64,000 nt of DNA. It comes from Microbacterium sp. TPD7012. Its GTDB lineage: Bacteria; Actinomycetota; Actinomycetes; Actinomycetales; Microbacteriaceae. Made by a program: the position numbers and the translations under genes. Of this stretch, positions 21,067 to 29,615 are shown in pieces. The stretch lies in the NCBI RefSeq assembly GCF_003075395.1, contig NZ_QDFV01000003.1:434685-498684 (forward strand). The letters run 5' to 3'. Positions within the stretch are counted from its first letter, which is position 1. Each line of letters starts with the position of its first letter. Under the pieces are notes generated by a model. That model did no database searches and was not told the DNA's origin. It saw only the letters and a program-made list of their open reading frames with translations.

Positions 21067-23010
21067 TCAACGGTCGGAGAGCACTCCGCGCACGGCCGCG
21101 GACCGGCCGAGATACACATAGTCGTCGTGCTTCGCAGAGCGGCCGTCGCCGGCGGCGCGGCCGTGCAGGCGGCGCCAGACCCAGGGCAGGGCGTGCCGTC
21201 GCCACCACACGCCCGCGCCGATCGTCTCGTTCTCGTGCAGCGCCGCGTCGAGTGCGCCGAGCGCGTCGGCATCCGGGACGCCGAGCACCTCCGCCGCGCG
21301 GTAGGCGAGGAAGCGGTGTCCTCGGCTGCTCAGGTGCACGAGGTCCTCGCCCCAGTTCGGACGGTCCGGCAGCGACGGATGCAGATCGGTGTCGATCAGG
21401 ATCGCTCCCGTGCGCGCGGCGACCCCCGCGAGGGCGGTCGCGAAGGCGGAGAACCGTCGCGTGTAGATGGATGCGGCGCGCCGCCCCGGCAGGAAGGGCG
21501 TCACCAGCACCACATCGGCACCGATGTCGCGGAGCCGGACCACCGCCTCCTCGAGGCTCACCGCCAAGCCGGCGACGTCGGCGCGGTGCTTCACCAGGTC
21601 GTTCGCACCGACGAGGATCGACACGAGGTCCGGCCGCAGTTCCAGGGCCCGCTCCAGCTGCGTGCCGCAGACGTCTCCGACGCGCTTCGAGCGGATCGCG
21701 AGGTTCGCATAGTGCAGGCCGCCGCGCGCGGCGAGGAGCAGCGCGAGCCGGTCGGCCCAGCCGCGCAGGGCCCCGTCCGGAGCCGGATCGCAGAGCCCTT
21801 CGGTGAGCGAGTCGCCGAGGGCCACGTAGCGACGCCATCTCCGCGGCGAGGCAGGTGCGGCGACCTCCGGGCGCACCACACGGCGAGCGCGAGCACCGGC
21901 ATCCACCCGATGCAGCGTCCGCGCGTCCTCGAAGTGTCCGAGCAGCTGGTCGCACACACTCGTCCAGCTGCGCCCCTGCACGGCGTCGCGTCCTGCTTCG
22001 CCGAAGGCACGCCGCTTGCGGGCGTCCCCCGCGAGATCGGCGACGCGCATGCGGAGATCGGCGAGGTCGCCCGGCCGGTAGAGCCAGCCGTCGACGCCCA
22101 TGCGCACGAGGTCGAGCGGACCGCCACGGCCGGTCGCGATGACCGGCACTCCGCTCGCGTGAGCCTCCTGCAGGGTCTGCCCGAACGTCTCGCTCTCCCC
22201 CGGGTGCACGAACAGGTCGAACGAGGCCATCGCCGCGGCGAGCGCTTCGCCGTCGAGATGTCCGAGGAAGACGGCATCCGGCAGCAGGCTCTCCAACCGG
22301 GAACGGCTGGGTCCCTCGCCCACGATCACGAGTCGCGTCCCTGGCAGGTCGTGTAGCGCCGCGAGGTCCTCGACCTGCTTCTCCGGAGCGAGCCTGCCGA
22401 CATAGCCGATCACGACGTCCGCTCCCCAGCCGGCGCGCAGCGCGCCGTCACGGCGGGCGGGCTGGAACCGCTCGGCATCCACTCCGCGGCCCCAGCGGCG
22501 CACGCGGTCGATGCCGAGCGCGGCCAGCTGCTGGGCCGACTCCGCCGAGGGGGCGAGCGTCAGGGTCGCGCGCCGGTGGAGCCGGGCGATGTGCGTCTGG
22601 GCGATGCCCGTGGTCGCGGCGATGCCGTAGCGCTCCGTGTAGGCGGCGACGTCGGTCTGGTAGGCGGCGACGGATGCCGTATCGAGCCGTTCCGCCGCGA
22701 GCACGCCGCGCCACCCGAGCGCGAATGGCGAGGCGAGATGGACGACGTCCGGCTCGAATCGGCGAAGGGAGGTCGCGACGCGGTGCGCCGTCGAGGTGCC
22801 GACCCGGACGTTCCGATAGCCCGGCAGCGCGAGGCTCGGGATGGCCTCGATGCGCGCGCCGTCCACGGTCTCCGGGATGCCGACGGCGGCGGGGGCGATG
22901 ACATGCGCGTCGTGCCCCCGGCGCTCGAGGTGTCGCAGGATCTGCAGCACCGATCCGGTCACGCCGTTCATGTGCGGAAGGAAGGACTCCGTGATGATCG
23001 CTACTCTCAC
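21067..23010 (-). CDS. Fusion of a GT4 glycosyltransferase and an SGNH/GDSL hydrolase
   Basis: The 647 residues contain two enzymes. Residues 1-360 are a GT-B, GT4-type glycosyltransferase: VAIITESFLPHMNGVT at the start (MgtA-like), GRLAPEKQ near 205-212, and the E-x7-E motif GESETFGQTLQEA near 271-283. Residues 392-600 are an SGNH hydrolase: block I GDSLTEG (399-405), a GAND block III (468-471) and DLVHLS with the catalytic Asp-x-x-His (556-559). A basic linker joins them. The second half could remove or transfer an acyl group on the glycan made by the first. The GTG start removes 22 uncharacteristic residues. Confidence 0.88.
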   Translation of the reverse strand: MRVAIITESFLPHMNGVTGSVLQILRHLERRGHDAHVIAPAAVGIPETVDGARIEAIPSLALPGYRNVRVGTSTAHRVATSLRRFEPDVVHLASPFALGWRGVLAAERLDTASVAAYQTDVAAYTERYGIAATTGIAQTHIARLHRRATLTLAPSAESAQQLAALGIDRVRRWGRGVDAERFQPARRDGALRAGWGADVVIGYVGRLAPEKQVEDLAALHDLPGTRLVIVGEGPSRSRLESLLPDAVFLGHLDGEALAAAMASFDLFVHPGESETFGQTLQEAHASGVPVIATGRGGPLDLVRMGVDGWLYRPGDLADLRMRVADLAGDARKRRAFGEAGRDAVQGRSWTSVCDQLLGHFEDARTLHRVDAGARARRVVRPEVAAPASPRRWRRYVALGDSLTEGLCDPAPDGALRGWADRLALLLAARGGLHYANLAIRSKRVGDVCGTQLERALELRPDLVSILVGANDLVKHRADVAGLAVSLEEAVVRLRDIGADVVLVTPFLPGRRAASIYTRRFSAFATALAGVAARTGAILIDTDLHPSLPDRPNWGEDLVHLSSRGHRFLAYRAAEVLGVPDADALGALDAALHENETIGAGVWWRRHALPWVWRRLHGRAAGDGRSAKHDDYVYLGRSAAVRGVLSDR

Positions 23011-23149
23011 ATCCTCAGGATGACGGCGCCGCGGCCCTGCGCTCCCCCGAATCGGCCCTCGCCACCAGATGTTCACCGGATGCTGGATCGCAGGTCACCC
23101 GCTATCCGGTCTTTGGTTCCCGTTCACCGTCGACGTGCACAGTGAGCCC

Positions 23150-23734
23150 GTGCCGACCGATGTGCTCGCCGAATCGCTCACCGGACCCTGGAGCCTCATG
23201 CTGATGAGCCTCCTCGTCCTCGGGGACGCCTTCTTCGTGGTCGTCCCCGGCGAGATCGCGGTGACGGCGCTCGGAGCGCTCGCGGTCACGAACGGCGCCC
23301 CCGCGCTGTGGGCGGTGATCGTGTGCGCGGCCGGTGCCGCCGCACTCGGCGATGCGTGCTGCTATCTGATCGGGCGGCTGGTCGGCACGGACCGCTGGCG
23401 CTGGATGCGGGCGCCGCGCGTACGGCAGGCGCTCGAGTGGGCAGGGCGCCGCCTCGAGAGCGGCACCGCCACCGTGCTCTTCACAGCGCGCTTCGTGCCC
23501 TTCGCGCGGCTCGCGATCAACCTCGTCGCCGGAGCATCGCGGATCCACCCGCCGCGCTATCTCGCACTCGTCGCGATCGCCGCGACCGCGTGGGCCGCCT
23601 ACCAGGCGGCCGTGGGAGCCGCCGTCGCCGCCGTCGTCCCCGGAGGGCCTCTCGTCGCGGTGCCGGTGTCGATCGCGGTGGCGGTGGGCGTCGGCGCCCT
23701 GATCGACCTCGCCCTGCGCCGCAGCCGGCCCTGA
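23150..23734 (+). CDS. DedA/SNARE-associated (VTT domain) membrane protein
   Basis: A 194-residue polytopic protein of the DedA family, whose members include phospholipid scramblases/flippases at the cell membrane. Family signs are the early FFVVVPGEIAV with its acidic residue, then ALGDACCYLIGRLVG, and FTARFVPFARLAINLVAG with the conserved F-x-R-F/R region, about residues 102-122. The GTG at 23150 gives a normal DedA length. Upstream in-frame starts at 23135 (GTG) and 23069 (ATG) would add a Trp-rich stretch and overlap the divergent gene's leader. No strong ribosome site decides it. Confidence 0.8.
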   Translation: MPTDVLAESLTGPWSLMLMSLLVLGDAFFVVVPGEIAVTALGALAVTNGAPALWAVIVCAAGAAALGDACCYLIGRLVGTDRWRWMRAPRVRQALEWAGRRLESGTATVLFTARFVPFARLAINLVAGASRIHPPRYLALVAIAATAWAAYQAAVGAAVAAVVPGGPLVAVPVSIAVAVGVGALIDLALRRSRP

Positions 23735-23771
23735 CCTCCCCCTCACGGCGAGCGTGCTCTAGGCTCGGGGC

Positions 23772-23948
23772 ATGAGCACCGAAGAAGGCGCCACCTCCTC
23801 CGAGGAGATGAAGCGCAAGTTCAAGGAAGCGCTCGAGAAGAAGAACGCGCAGCACCGACAGGGCGAGTCGCACCTCGACGGCGATTCCGCCGTGCACGGC
23901 GCGGCCGCCCCGCAGACGCGGCGCGAGTTCCGACGCAAGAGCGGTTGA
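23772..23948 (+). CDS. DUF5302 small protein
   Basis: A 58-residue, highly charged protein beginning MSTEEGATSSEEMKRKFKEA and ending RREFRRKSG. It fits the actinobacterial DUF5302 family, with its acidic start, MKRKFKEALEKK core and small basic tail. It has no signal or membrane segment, and most of it is probably disordered or helical. A strong hairpin terminator follows by 6 bases. The function of the family is unknown. Confidence 0.8.
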   Translation: MSTEEGATSSEEMKRKFKEALEKKNAQHRQGESHLDGDSAVHGAAAPQTRREFRRKSG

Positions 23949-23954
23949 CCACAC

Positions 23955-23990
23955 GGATGCGGGGGCCGGAATCATCCGGCCCCCGCATCC
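23955..23990. terminator. Bidirectional hairpin terminator, 16-bp perfect stem
   Basis: GGATGCGGGGGCCGGA pairs perfectly with TCCGGCCCCCGCATCC across a four-base loop (ATCA). It lies between the DUF5302 stop and the convergent dctA stop, so it can serve both. No T-tract is present on either side. Confidence 0.85.
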
Positions 23991-24026
23991 CTCTCTCCGC
24001 TCTGCGGCCTCGCTCTTCAGATCAGC

Positions 24027-25463
24027 TCAGCGCTGTGCGGCACGGTCCCTGGCCCGCTGCTCCTTCGCCGCCATCTCCGACACGGCCGAGTCGCTGAGCC
24101 CCTGCACCCCGACGGCCTGCGGAGCATCCGACATCCCGTGCCCGTCGACGCCGTCCATCATGGACTCGTCGAACGGCAGCTCCCCGCTGAGCACCCGGCG
24201 GGTGCGGTCGCGGTCGATCTGCTTGGTCCACGTGCCGATGAGGAGCGTGGCCACCGCGTTGCCCGTGAAGTTCGTCAGGGCGCGCCCCTCCGACATGAAG
24301 CGGTCGATGCCGACGATCACCCCGACGCCGTCGACGAGGTCCGGGCGGTAGGCCTGCAGCCCGCCCGCCAGCGTGGCGAGACCGGCGCCGGTGACGCCCG
24401 CCGCGCCCTTGCTCGCGATGATCATGAAGACGAGGAGGCCGATCTGCTCGCCGATCGACATCGGCTGGCCCATGCCCGTCGCGATGAACAGAGAGGCCAT
24501 CGTCAGGTAGATCGCCGTGCCGTCGAGGTTGAACGAGTATCCGGTCGGGACGGTGATGCCCACCACCGGCTTCGAGACGCCGACGTGCTCCATCTTCGCG
24601 ATCAGACGCGGCAGCGCCGACTCCGAGGACGAGGTGCCGACGATCAGCAGGTACTCGCGAGCCAGGTACTTCATGAGCGAGAAGATGTTGACCCGCGTCA
24701 CCGCCCACAGCAGCGTGCCGAGCACCACCACGATGAACAGGATGCACGTGATGTAGAAGGCGACCATCAGGATGCCGAGGCTCCAGATCGCGGAGATCCC
24801 GGTCTTGCCGACCACGGCCGCGATCGCGCCGAACGCGCCGATCGGCGCGAGCCACAGGATCATGCCGAGGATGCGGAACACGAGCTTCTGCAGCTGCTTG
24901 ACCGCCTCCATGATCGGGGCACCGCGGTCGCCCAGCCCCTGCAGGGCGAAGCCGACGAGCAGGGCGATGAACAACACCTGCAGCACGCTCTCACCCGTGA
25001 AGGCGGAGAAGAACGTGGCCGGGATGATGGCGAGGATGAACTCCTGCGTGGTCTTCGCCTCGCCCTCGGCCTCATACGAGGAGGCCGCCATGTCGAGCCC
25101 GGATCCCGGGTGGATGAGGTTGCCGACGACGAGGCCGATCGCGAGCGCGAACGTCGACATGATCATGAAGTACAGCAGCGCCAGACCGCCGATCTTCCCG
25201 ACCGTCGCCGCCTTCGCGATGGATCCGACCCCGACGACGATCGTGCAGAAGATGATCGGCGCGATCATCATCTTGATCAGCGCCACGAACCCCTTGCCGA
25301 GAGCCTCGAACCCCTGCCCGACCTCGGGCCAGATGAGGCCGACGAGTGCGCCGAGCACGACCGCGATGATCACCGCCACGTACAGCCACGTGTGCCGATC
25401 CCAGGCCTGCTTGCCGCGCCGCGAGTTGAACCCCGGCAGACGGAACCCCGTTGTGATGGCCAT
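24027..25463 (-). CDS. dctA: DctA-type dicarboxylate:cation symporter
   Basis: Sodium or proton-coupled uptake of C4-dicarboxylates such as succinate, malate and fumarate. The 478 residues have the DAACS fold: a serine-rich loop GTSSSESALPRLIAKM (about 285-300), PTGYSFNLDGTAIYL (about 315-330) and a late GIDRFMSEGRALTNFTGNAVATL, seen in parts. The C-terminal 60 residues are charged and cytoplasmic. AAGGAGAAGAC precedes the ATG. It diverges from a two-component system of the type that senses dicarboxylates, which supports the assignment. A glutamate transporter of the same family is the alternative. Confidence 0.88.
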   Translation of the reverse strand: MAITTGFRLPGFNSRRGKQAWDRHTWLYVAVIIAVVLGALVGLIWPEVGQGFEALGKGFVALIKMMIAPIIFCTIVVGVGSIAKAATVGKIGGLALLYFMIMSTFALAIGLVVGNLIHPGSGLDMAASSYEAEGEAKTTQEFILAIIPATFFSAFTGESVLQVLFIALLVGFALQGLGDRGAPIMEAVKQLQKLVFRILGMILWLAPIGAFGAIAAVVGKTGISAIWSLGILMVAFYITCILFIVVVLGTLLWAVTRVNIFSLMKYLAREYLLIVGTSSSESALPRLIAKMEHVGVSKPVVGITVPTGYSFNLDGTAIYLTMASLFIATGMGQPMSIGEQIGLLVFMIIASKGAAGVTGAGLATLAGGLQAYRPDLVDGVGVIVGIDRFMSEGRALTNFTGNAVATLLIGTWTKQIDRDRTRRVLSGELPFDESMMDGVDGHGMSDAPQAVGVQGLSDSAVSEMAAKEQRARDRAAQR

Positions 25464-25533
25464 GTCTTCTCCTTGATCATGAACGTCGTCGTGTCATGTG
25501 TGCGGCGGCATCCTCGTCGCCGATGACATTCAC

Positions 25534-25557
25534 CGTCGCGGACTTCACACCGCGACG
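25534..25557. promoter_or_regulatory. Inverted repeat between dctA and the sensor kinase gene
   Basis: CGTCGCGG and CCGCGACG form a perfect 8-bp inverted repeat with an 8-base spacer, 71 bases upstream of the dctA start and 54 bases upstream of the kinase start. It could be the binding site of the adjacent response regulator for both divergent units. That role is an inference from position. Confidence 0.4.
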
Positions 25558-25610
25558 CGATTTGTGGTCGTATTGGTCACTACCGAGATCGCCGACGACC
25601 GGAGGATGCG

Positions 25611-26894
25611 ATGGCACACGCCTCTGACGGCCGCAGCACCGCGTCGCGCGTGTTCGTCGTGCTCCTCGGGGTCGCGGTCGTCATCGGCGTGCTCGTCGCC
25701 GTCTTCCTCGTCGTGGAGGCGCAGCGAGCCATCCGCGCCGAGGCGGAGCGGGTGACGGCCGCCACCGCCGTCTCTCTCGCGGCCGCGCCGGACGTCGTCT
25801 CCGCACTGGGTGCCGGAGACGACGACGCCGCGACACGCCTGCTCGAGCCTTATGCGATGACGGTCGTGGAGGACGCCGGCCTCGACTTCATCACCGTCAT
25901 GACCGCGGATGGCGTGCGCGTCACCCACCCCGACCTCGCACAGATCGGCGGGCGCTATCTCGGCACGATCCCCTCGACCCCTCGGACCCTCACCGAGGAG
26001 TTCACCGGCACCCTCGGGCCGTCCGTCCGCACGATCGTGCCGGTCCTGGACCCCGACGGCACCCTGATCGGCTGGGTGGCGGCGGGAGTGACGACCGAGG
26101 CGATCTCCGACACGCTCATCCGCCGTCTCCCCCTCACGCTCGGGATCACCCTGGGGCTCGTGGCGCTCGGCGCGTGCGGCGCCCTGATCGCTCGCCGCGT
26201 CACTCGACGCATCGCGGGAGACCTCCCGCCCGGCCAGCTGCGCGACGCGGTGTCGTCCTACGAGTCCATCCGCACCCTCGGCGAGGCGCTGCGCGCGCAG
26301 ACCCACGAGCACGGGAACCGTATGCACACCGCGGTCGCTCTTCTCGAGCTCGGTCGCAGCGACGAGGCGATCGAGATCCTCACCGAGACCTCACGCCAGA
26401 GCCAGTCCCTCGTCGACCAGGTCACGGCCCGGCGCCAGGGCGACCCCGCGGTCGGTGCCCTGCTGCTGGGGAAGGCATCGCAGGCGAAGGAGCGCGGCAT
26501 CGACTGGCGGGTGCGGATCGACCCGGAGACCCCGCGCTCGCCGCTCTCGACGGTCGACAGCGTGTCGGTGCTCGGCAATCTCGTGGACAACGCGATGGAT
26601 GCCGCGGCGGAGTCCGACGACCGCTGGGTGGGCGTCTCCCTCTCGCCGGCCGCGGATGGCGGGATCGTGCTCGAGGTCTCGGACAGCGGACCGGGTGTCC
26701 CGAGCGACCGTCGTGAGCAGATCTTCCAGCAGGGCTACTCCACCAAGCCCGCCGATGCGCAGGGGCGCGGCATCGGTCTGGCGCTCGTGCGATCGGTCGT
26801 CACGGGCGTCGGCGGCACGGTGACCCTGGAGGGCGATCCCACGACCTTCCGCGTCATCCTGCCCGCAGCGGGAGCGCGGAGGCGCCCATCATGA
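25611..26894 (+). CDS. CitA/DcuS-type sensor histidine kinase
   Basis: A membrane sensor kinase of 427 residues: helix 13-36, an extracellular sensor about 45-168 (single Cache/PDC type), helix 173-195, then a SpoOB-type dimerisation segment with the H-box THEHGNRMHT, His232 the probable phosphate acceptor. The ATPase core has LGNLVDNAMDA (321-331), DSGPGVP (358-364) and GRGIGLALVR (385-394). Only the short linker between helix 2 and the H-box stands where DcuS has a PAS domain, so the PAS may be missing. It overlaps the regulator gene by ATGA. Dicarboxylate or citrate sensing is inferred from the divergent dctA. Confidence 0.9.
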   Translation: MAHASDGRSTASRVFVVLLGVAVVIGVLVAVFLVVEAQRAIRAEAERVTAATAVSLAAAPDVVSALGAGDDDAATRLLEPYAMTVVEDAGLDFITVMTADGVRVTHPDLAQIGGRYLGTIPSTPRTLTEEFTGTLGPSVRTIVPVLDPDGTLIGWVAAGVTTEAISDTLIRRLPLTLGITLGLVALGACGALIARRVTRRIAGDLPPGQLRDAVSSYESIRTLGEALRAQTHEHGNRMHTAVALLELGRSDEAIEILTETSRQSQSLVDQVTARRQGDPAVGALLLGKASQAKERGIDWRVRIDPETPRSPLSTVDSVSVLGNLVDNAMDAAAESDDRWVGVSLSPAADGGIVLEVSDSGPGVPSDRREQIFQQGYSTKPADAQGRGIGLALVRSVVTGVGGTVTLEGDPTTFRVILPAAGARRRPS

Positions 26895-27583
26895 TCCGGA
26901 CGCTCATCGTCGACGACGACGCTCTGACCCTCGAACTCCATCGCGACTACCTCGCACGCCTCGACGGGTTCGAGGCCTCCGGAGAGTGCAGCGGAGCACG
27001 CGCCGCGGTGAGCGCGGTGCTGGATCGCCGAGGCGCGGACGCCTTCGACCTCGTCCTGCTCGACATCACGATGCCGGACGGCTCCGGCATCGACGTCCTG
27101 CGCGCCCTCCGCGCCAGGGCGGCTTCCGTCGACGTGATCGCGATCACCGGAGTGCGCGACGCCGAGACCGTCCGGCAGATGGCGGCACTGGGCGTCTTCC
27201 AGTACCTCGTGAAGCCCTTCCCCTTCGCCGTGTTCAAGGAGCGGATGGAGCAGTACCGGTCGTACCGCGCTCAGGCCCGCACCACCGACGGTGAGGCGAC
27301 GCAGGCCGAGATCGACGCTCTGCTCGGCCGCGCGACCGGCGCGATCCCGCTGCCGAAGGGCTTGTCGGTGGGCTCTCTGGACCGCGTGACCGCTGCGCTG
27401 CGCTCGTCGGGCCCGCTGTCGGCGAGCGAGGCGGCCGAGCACCTCGGCATGTCCCGCGTGGCCGTGCGACGCTACCTCGAGCACCTGGCCGCCGAGGGTG
27501 TGCTCAGCCGCACGGCGCGGTACGGCGCGCGCGGTCGCCCCGAGACCGAGTATCGCTGGAACCGGGGCGGCGACGACGCCTGA
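26891..27583 (+). CDS. CitB/DcuR-type response regulator
   Basis: A 230-residue two-component regulator. The receiver (1-120) has the acidic pocket D8-D9, the phosphorylation site Asp58 in LLDITMPDGSG and the conserved Lys in LVKPFPF (near 112). The DNA-binding domain, about 165-225, holds SASEAAEHLGMSRVAVRRYLEHL as an HTH (written here in part) followed by EGVLSRTARYGARGRPE, a wing-like stretch typical of CitB/DcuR. It is translated from the kinase by an overlapping start. The likely target is the divergent dctA. Confidence 0.9.
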   Translation: MIRTLIVDDDALTLELHRDYLARLDGFEASGECSGARAAVSAVLDRRGADAFDLVLLDITMPDGSGIDVLRALRARAASVDVIAITGVRDAETVRQMAALGVFQYLVKPFPFAVFKERMEQYRSYRAQARTTDGEATQAEIDALLGRATGAIPLPKGLSVGSLDRVTAALRSSGPLSASEAAEHLGMSRVAVRRYLEHLAAEGVLSRTARYGARGRPETEYRWNRGGDDA

Positions 27584-27587
27584 GAGC

Positions 27588-28940
27588 TCAGCGCGGAAGA
27601 CGCCCCGCGTGCAGTGCACCATCGGGATCGACGACGGCACGGAGCGCACGCAGCCGCTCGAGGTCCGCCGCGGTCCCGCAGCGCTCGAGCGTCTGCCCCG
27701 GCACGAGGAACGTCGGCACCGTCTGCGGGGCCTCCGCTCGCGCCAGCACCTCGACGAAGCCTGCGAGGCTCGCGTCCCCCGGTTCGCGCGGAGCGCCGGG
27801 GAACAGCGGGGCGAGCGCGTGGAGCAGCCAGCCGGCCGAGGCCAGGGTCGCGAAACCGCTGCGCCGTGGCGCGTCGAGCGCGCCGCCCAGCATCCGGATG
27901 TCGATCCCGATGATCGGAGCCTGCTCCGGGAGCTCACGGAACTCCACGAGCGCATCGATCGTGGCGTCGTCCAGCGACGTGAGCGCCATGGACGCGCCAC
28001 GGCCCGGAGTCGGCTCGGTCGGCTCGTTGGACGCGGCCACGAGGGCGCCGGGAGACGTGGCCCCGATCGTCTCGTGCTGCACGACACCCGCGCCGCGGAG
28101 CCGATCGATGAGGTCGCCCGCGTCGCCGTCGACGGACAGCGCCTGCACCTCGAGGAAGCTGCGCCCGCGGATCGCCTCGGGCAGCTGCGGCGCGTCGGGC
28201 ATGCGCATCGAGTTCATGAAGACGTTCAACGTCGCCGGTGCGTCGACGGAGAGGTCGCGCACCGCCCGGATGACGGCAGCCGCGTCCGACACGGCGAACG
28301 TGAGGCTCGCACCCCACAGCGCTGGTGTGCGCACCAGATCGATCTCGAGCGCCGTGACGATCCCGACGATGCCGCCCGCACCCCGCAGCGCCCACATGAG
28401 CTCGGGATCGCTGTCGTCGTCGACGCGCTCGTGGGATCCGTCCGCGCGCAGCACCCAGGCCGCGCGCAGGTTGTCGGAGCCGAGACCCGCCGTGCGGCTG
28501 AACCACGAGTGCCCGCCGCCGAGCGTGTACCCGGCCACGCTGACGACCGGGCTCGTGCCGGCCGGCGCCGCCCAGCCGGTGCCCTCGAGGGCGTCGACGA
28601 CAGCGCCCCAGCGCACACCGCTGCCCACACGGAGGATCCCGGCATCCACGTCGACGTCGAGCGCATCGAACGCCGACATCCGCACGATCACAGCACCGTC
28701 GAGATCGCCCGATGCTCCGTGTCCGCTCGGCTGGATCGCGAGGCGGAAGCCCGACGCGCGCGCGGCGCCGAGCAGGGTGCGCAGATCGGCGACATCTGCG
28801 GGAGCGGCGACGGCGAGGGGCCGCTGATCGATCGCGAGGTTCCACGGCTGTCTCGCGCCATCGAACTCGGGGTCGCCGAGGCGGAACAGAGAGCCGCTCA
28901 GTCGGTCACGAAGCGCATCGAACGAGGAGATCGAGGTCAT
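27588..28940 (-). CDS. FAD-binding oxidoreductase (BBE-type, PCMH fold)
   Basis: A 450-residue flavoenzyme of the berberine-bridge/6-hydroxynicotine-oxidase family. FAD-domain landmarks are the PCMH start (LAVAAPADVADLRTLL), a His in PSGHGASGD (about 78) and GGGHSWFSRTAGLGSDN (about 147-163). The His can be the covalent FAD site. The usual second Cys attachment is not evident. The C-terminal part is of BBE kind. The substrate is unknown. It is convergent with the response-regulator gene after only 4 bases. A GTG 18 bases upstream (28958) is an alternative start. Confidence 0.85.
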   Translation of the reverse strand: MTSISSFDALRDRLSGSLFRLGDPEFDGARQPWNLAIDQRPLAVAAPADVADLRTLLGAARASGFRLAIQPSGHGASGDLDGAVIVRMSAFDALDVDVDAGILRVGSGVRWGAVVDALEGTGWAAPAGTSPVVSVAGYTLGGGHSWFSRTAGLGSDNLRAAWVLRADGSHERVDDDSDPELMWALRGAGGIVGIVTALEIDLVRTPALWGASLTFAVSDAAAVIRAVRDLSVDAPATLNVFMNSMRMPDAPQLPEAIRGRSFLEVQALSVDGDAGDLIDRLRGAGVVQHETIGATSPGALVAASNEPTEPTPGRGASMALTSLDDATIDALVEFRELPEQAPIIGIDIRMLGGALDAPRRSGFATLASAGWLLHALAPLFPGAPREPGDASLAGFVEVLARAEAPQTVPTFLVPGQTLERCGTAADLERLRALRAVVDPDGALHAGRLPR

Positions 28941-29002
28941 GACGCCACGGTAGGACACCCCTCGGACATTCGACGATGCCCAGTGGTAGCCTCGTGCCGA
29001 AT

Positions 29003-29133
29003 GTCCTCAGGGCGGGGTGAGATTCCCCACCGGCGGTGTCACGGCGAGGCCGTGGAGCCCGCGAGCGGAGTCCATGGTGGAGTCTGCAGACCCGGTGCGA
29101 TTCCGGGGCCGACGGTCACAGTCCGGATGGAAG
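29003..29133 (+). promoter_or_regulatory. FMN riboswitch (RFN element)
   Basis: The leader of the lumazine synthase gene holds the conserved RFN blocks in order: GGGCGGGGTGAGATTCCCC, CCGGCGGT, AGCCCGCGAGC, then CAGACCCGGTGCGATTCCGG, GCCGACGGTCA and AGTCCGGATG. These are the core sequences that bind FMN. The ribosome site AAGGAG lies just downstream, so translational control by excess FMN is likely. Only ribH appears to be under this element. Confidence 0.95.
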
Positions 29134-29155
29134 AGGACGAGAAGGAGCAGTCATC

Positions 29156-29590
29156 ATGCCCAGAATCGCCATCGTCGCCGCGCAGTGGCACGCCGAGATC
29201 GTCGATCAGGCCGTCGAGTCCTTCGAGGCAAGGCTCGCGTCACTCGGCTTCGACGACGTCACCGTCCTGCGGGTACCCGGAGCCTTCGAGATCCCGCTGC
29301 ACGTGCAGCGGCTCGCCCGCAGCGGTCGGGTCGACGCCATCGCCACCTGTGCGCTCGTCGTGGACGGTGGCATCTACCGCCATGACTTCGTGGCATCGAC
29401 GGTCGTCGACGCGCTGATGCGCGTGCAGCTGGAGACGGACGTGCCGGTGTTCTCGGCGGTCCTCACGCCGCACAACTTCCACGAGCACGAGGAGCACCGC
29501 GAGTACTTCCGCCGTCACTTCTCCGTCAAGGGCGCCGAGCTCGCCGACGCGGTCGTGAAGACGCTCGCCGGACTCGACGCCCTCGCCTGA
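29156..29590 (+). CDS. ribH: 6,7-dimethyl-8-ribityllumazine synthase, type II
   Basis: Makes the immediate riboflavin precursor from the pyrimidinedione and dihydroxybutanone phosphate. The 144 residues follow the RibH2 pattern: [13 protein letters not shown] (43-55), [17 protein letters not shown] (63-79), [15 protein letters not shown] and [13 protein letters not shown]. RibH2 enzymes, known from Brucella and rhizobia, are decameric rather than icosahedral. The FMN riboswitch precedes it and AAGGAG lies before the ATG. No other rib synthesis gene is adjacent. It is convergent with the FMN reductase gene. Confidence 0.92.
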   Translation: MPRIAIVAAQWHAEIVDQAVESFEARLASLGFDDVTVLRVPGAFEIPLHVQRLARSGRVDAIATCALVVDGGIYRHDFVASTVVDALMRVQLETDVPVFSAVLTPHNFHEHEEHREYFRRHFSVKGAELADAVVKTLAGLDALA

Positions 29591-29615
29591 TCGGCCGCGA
29601 AGGCGGACATTCGCG

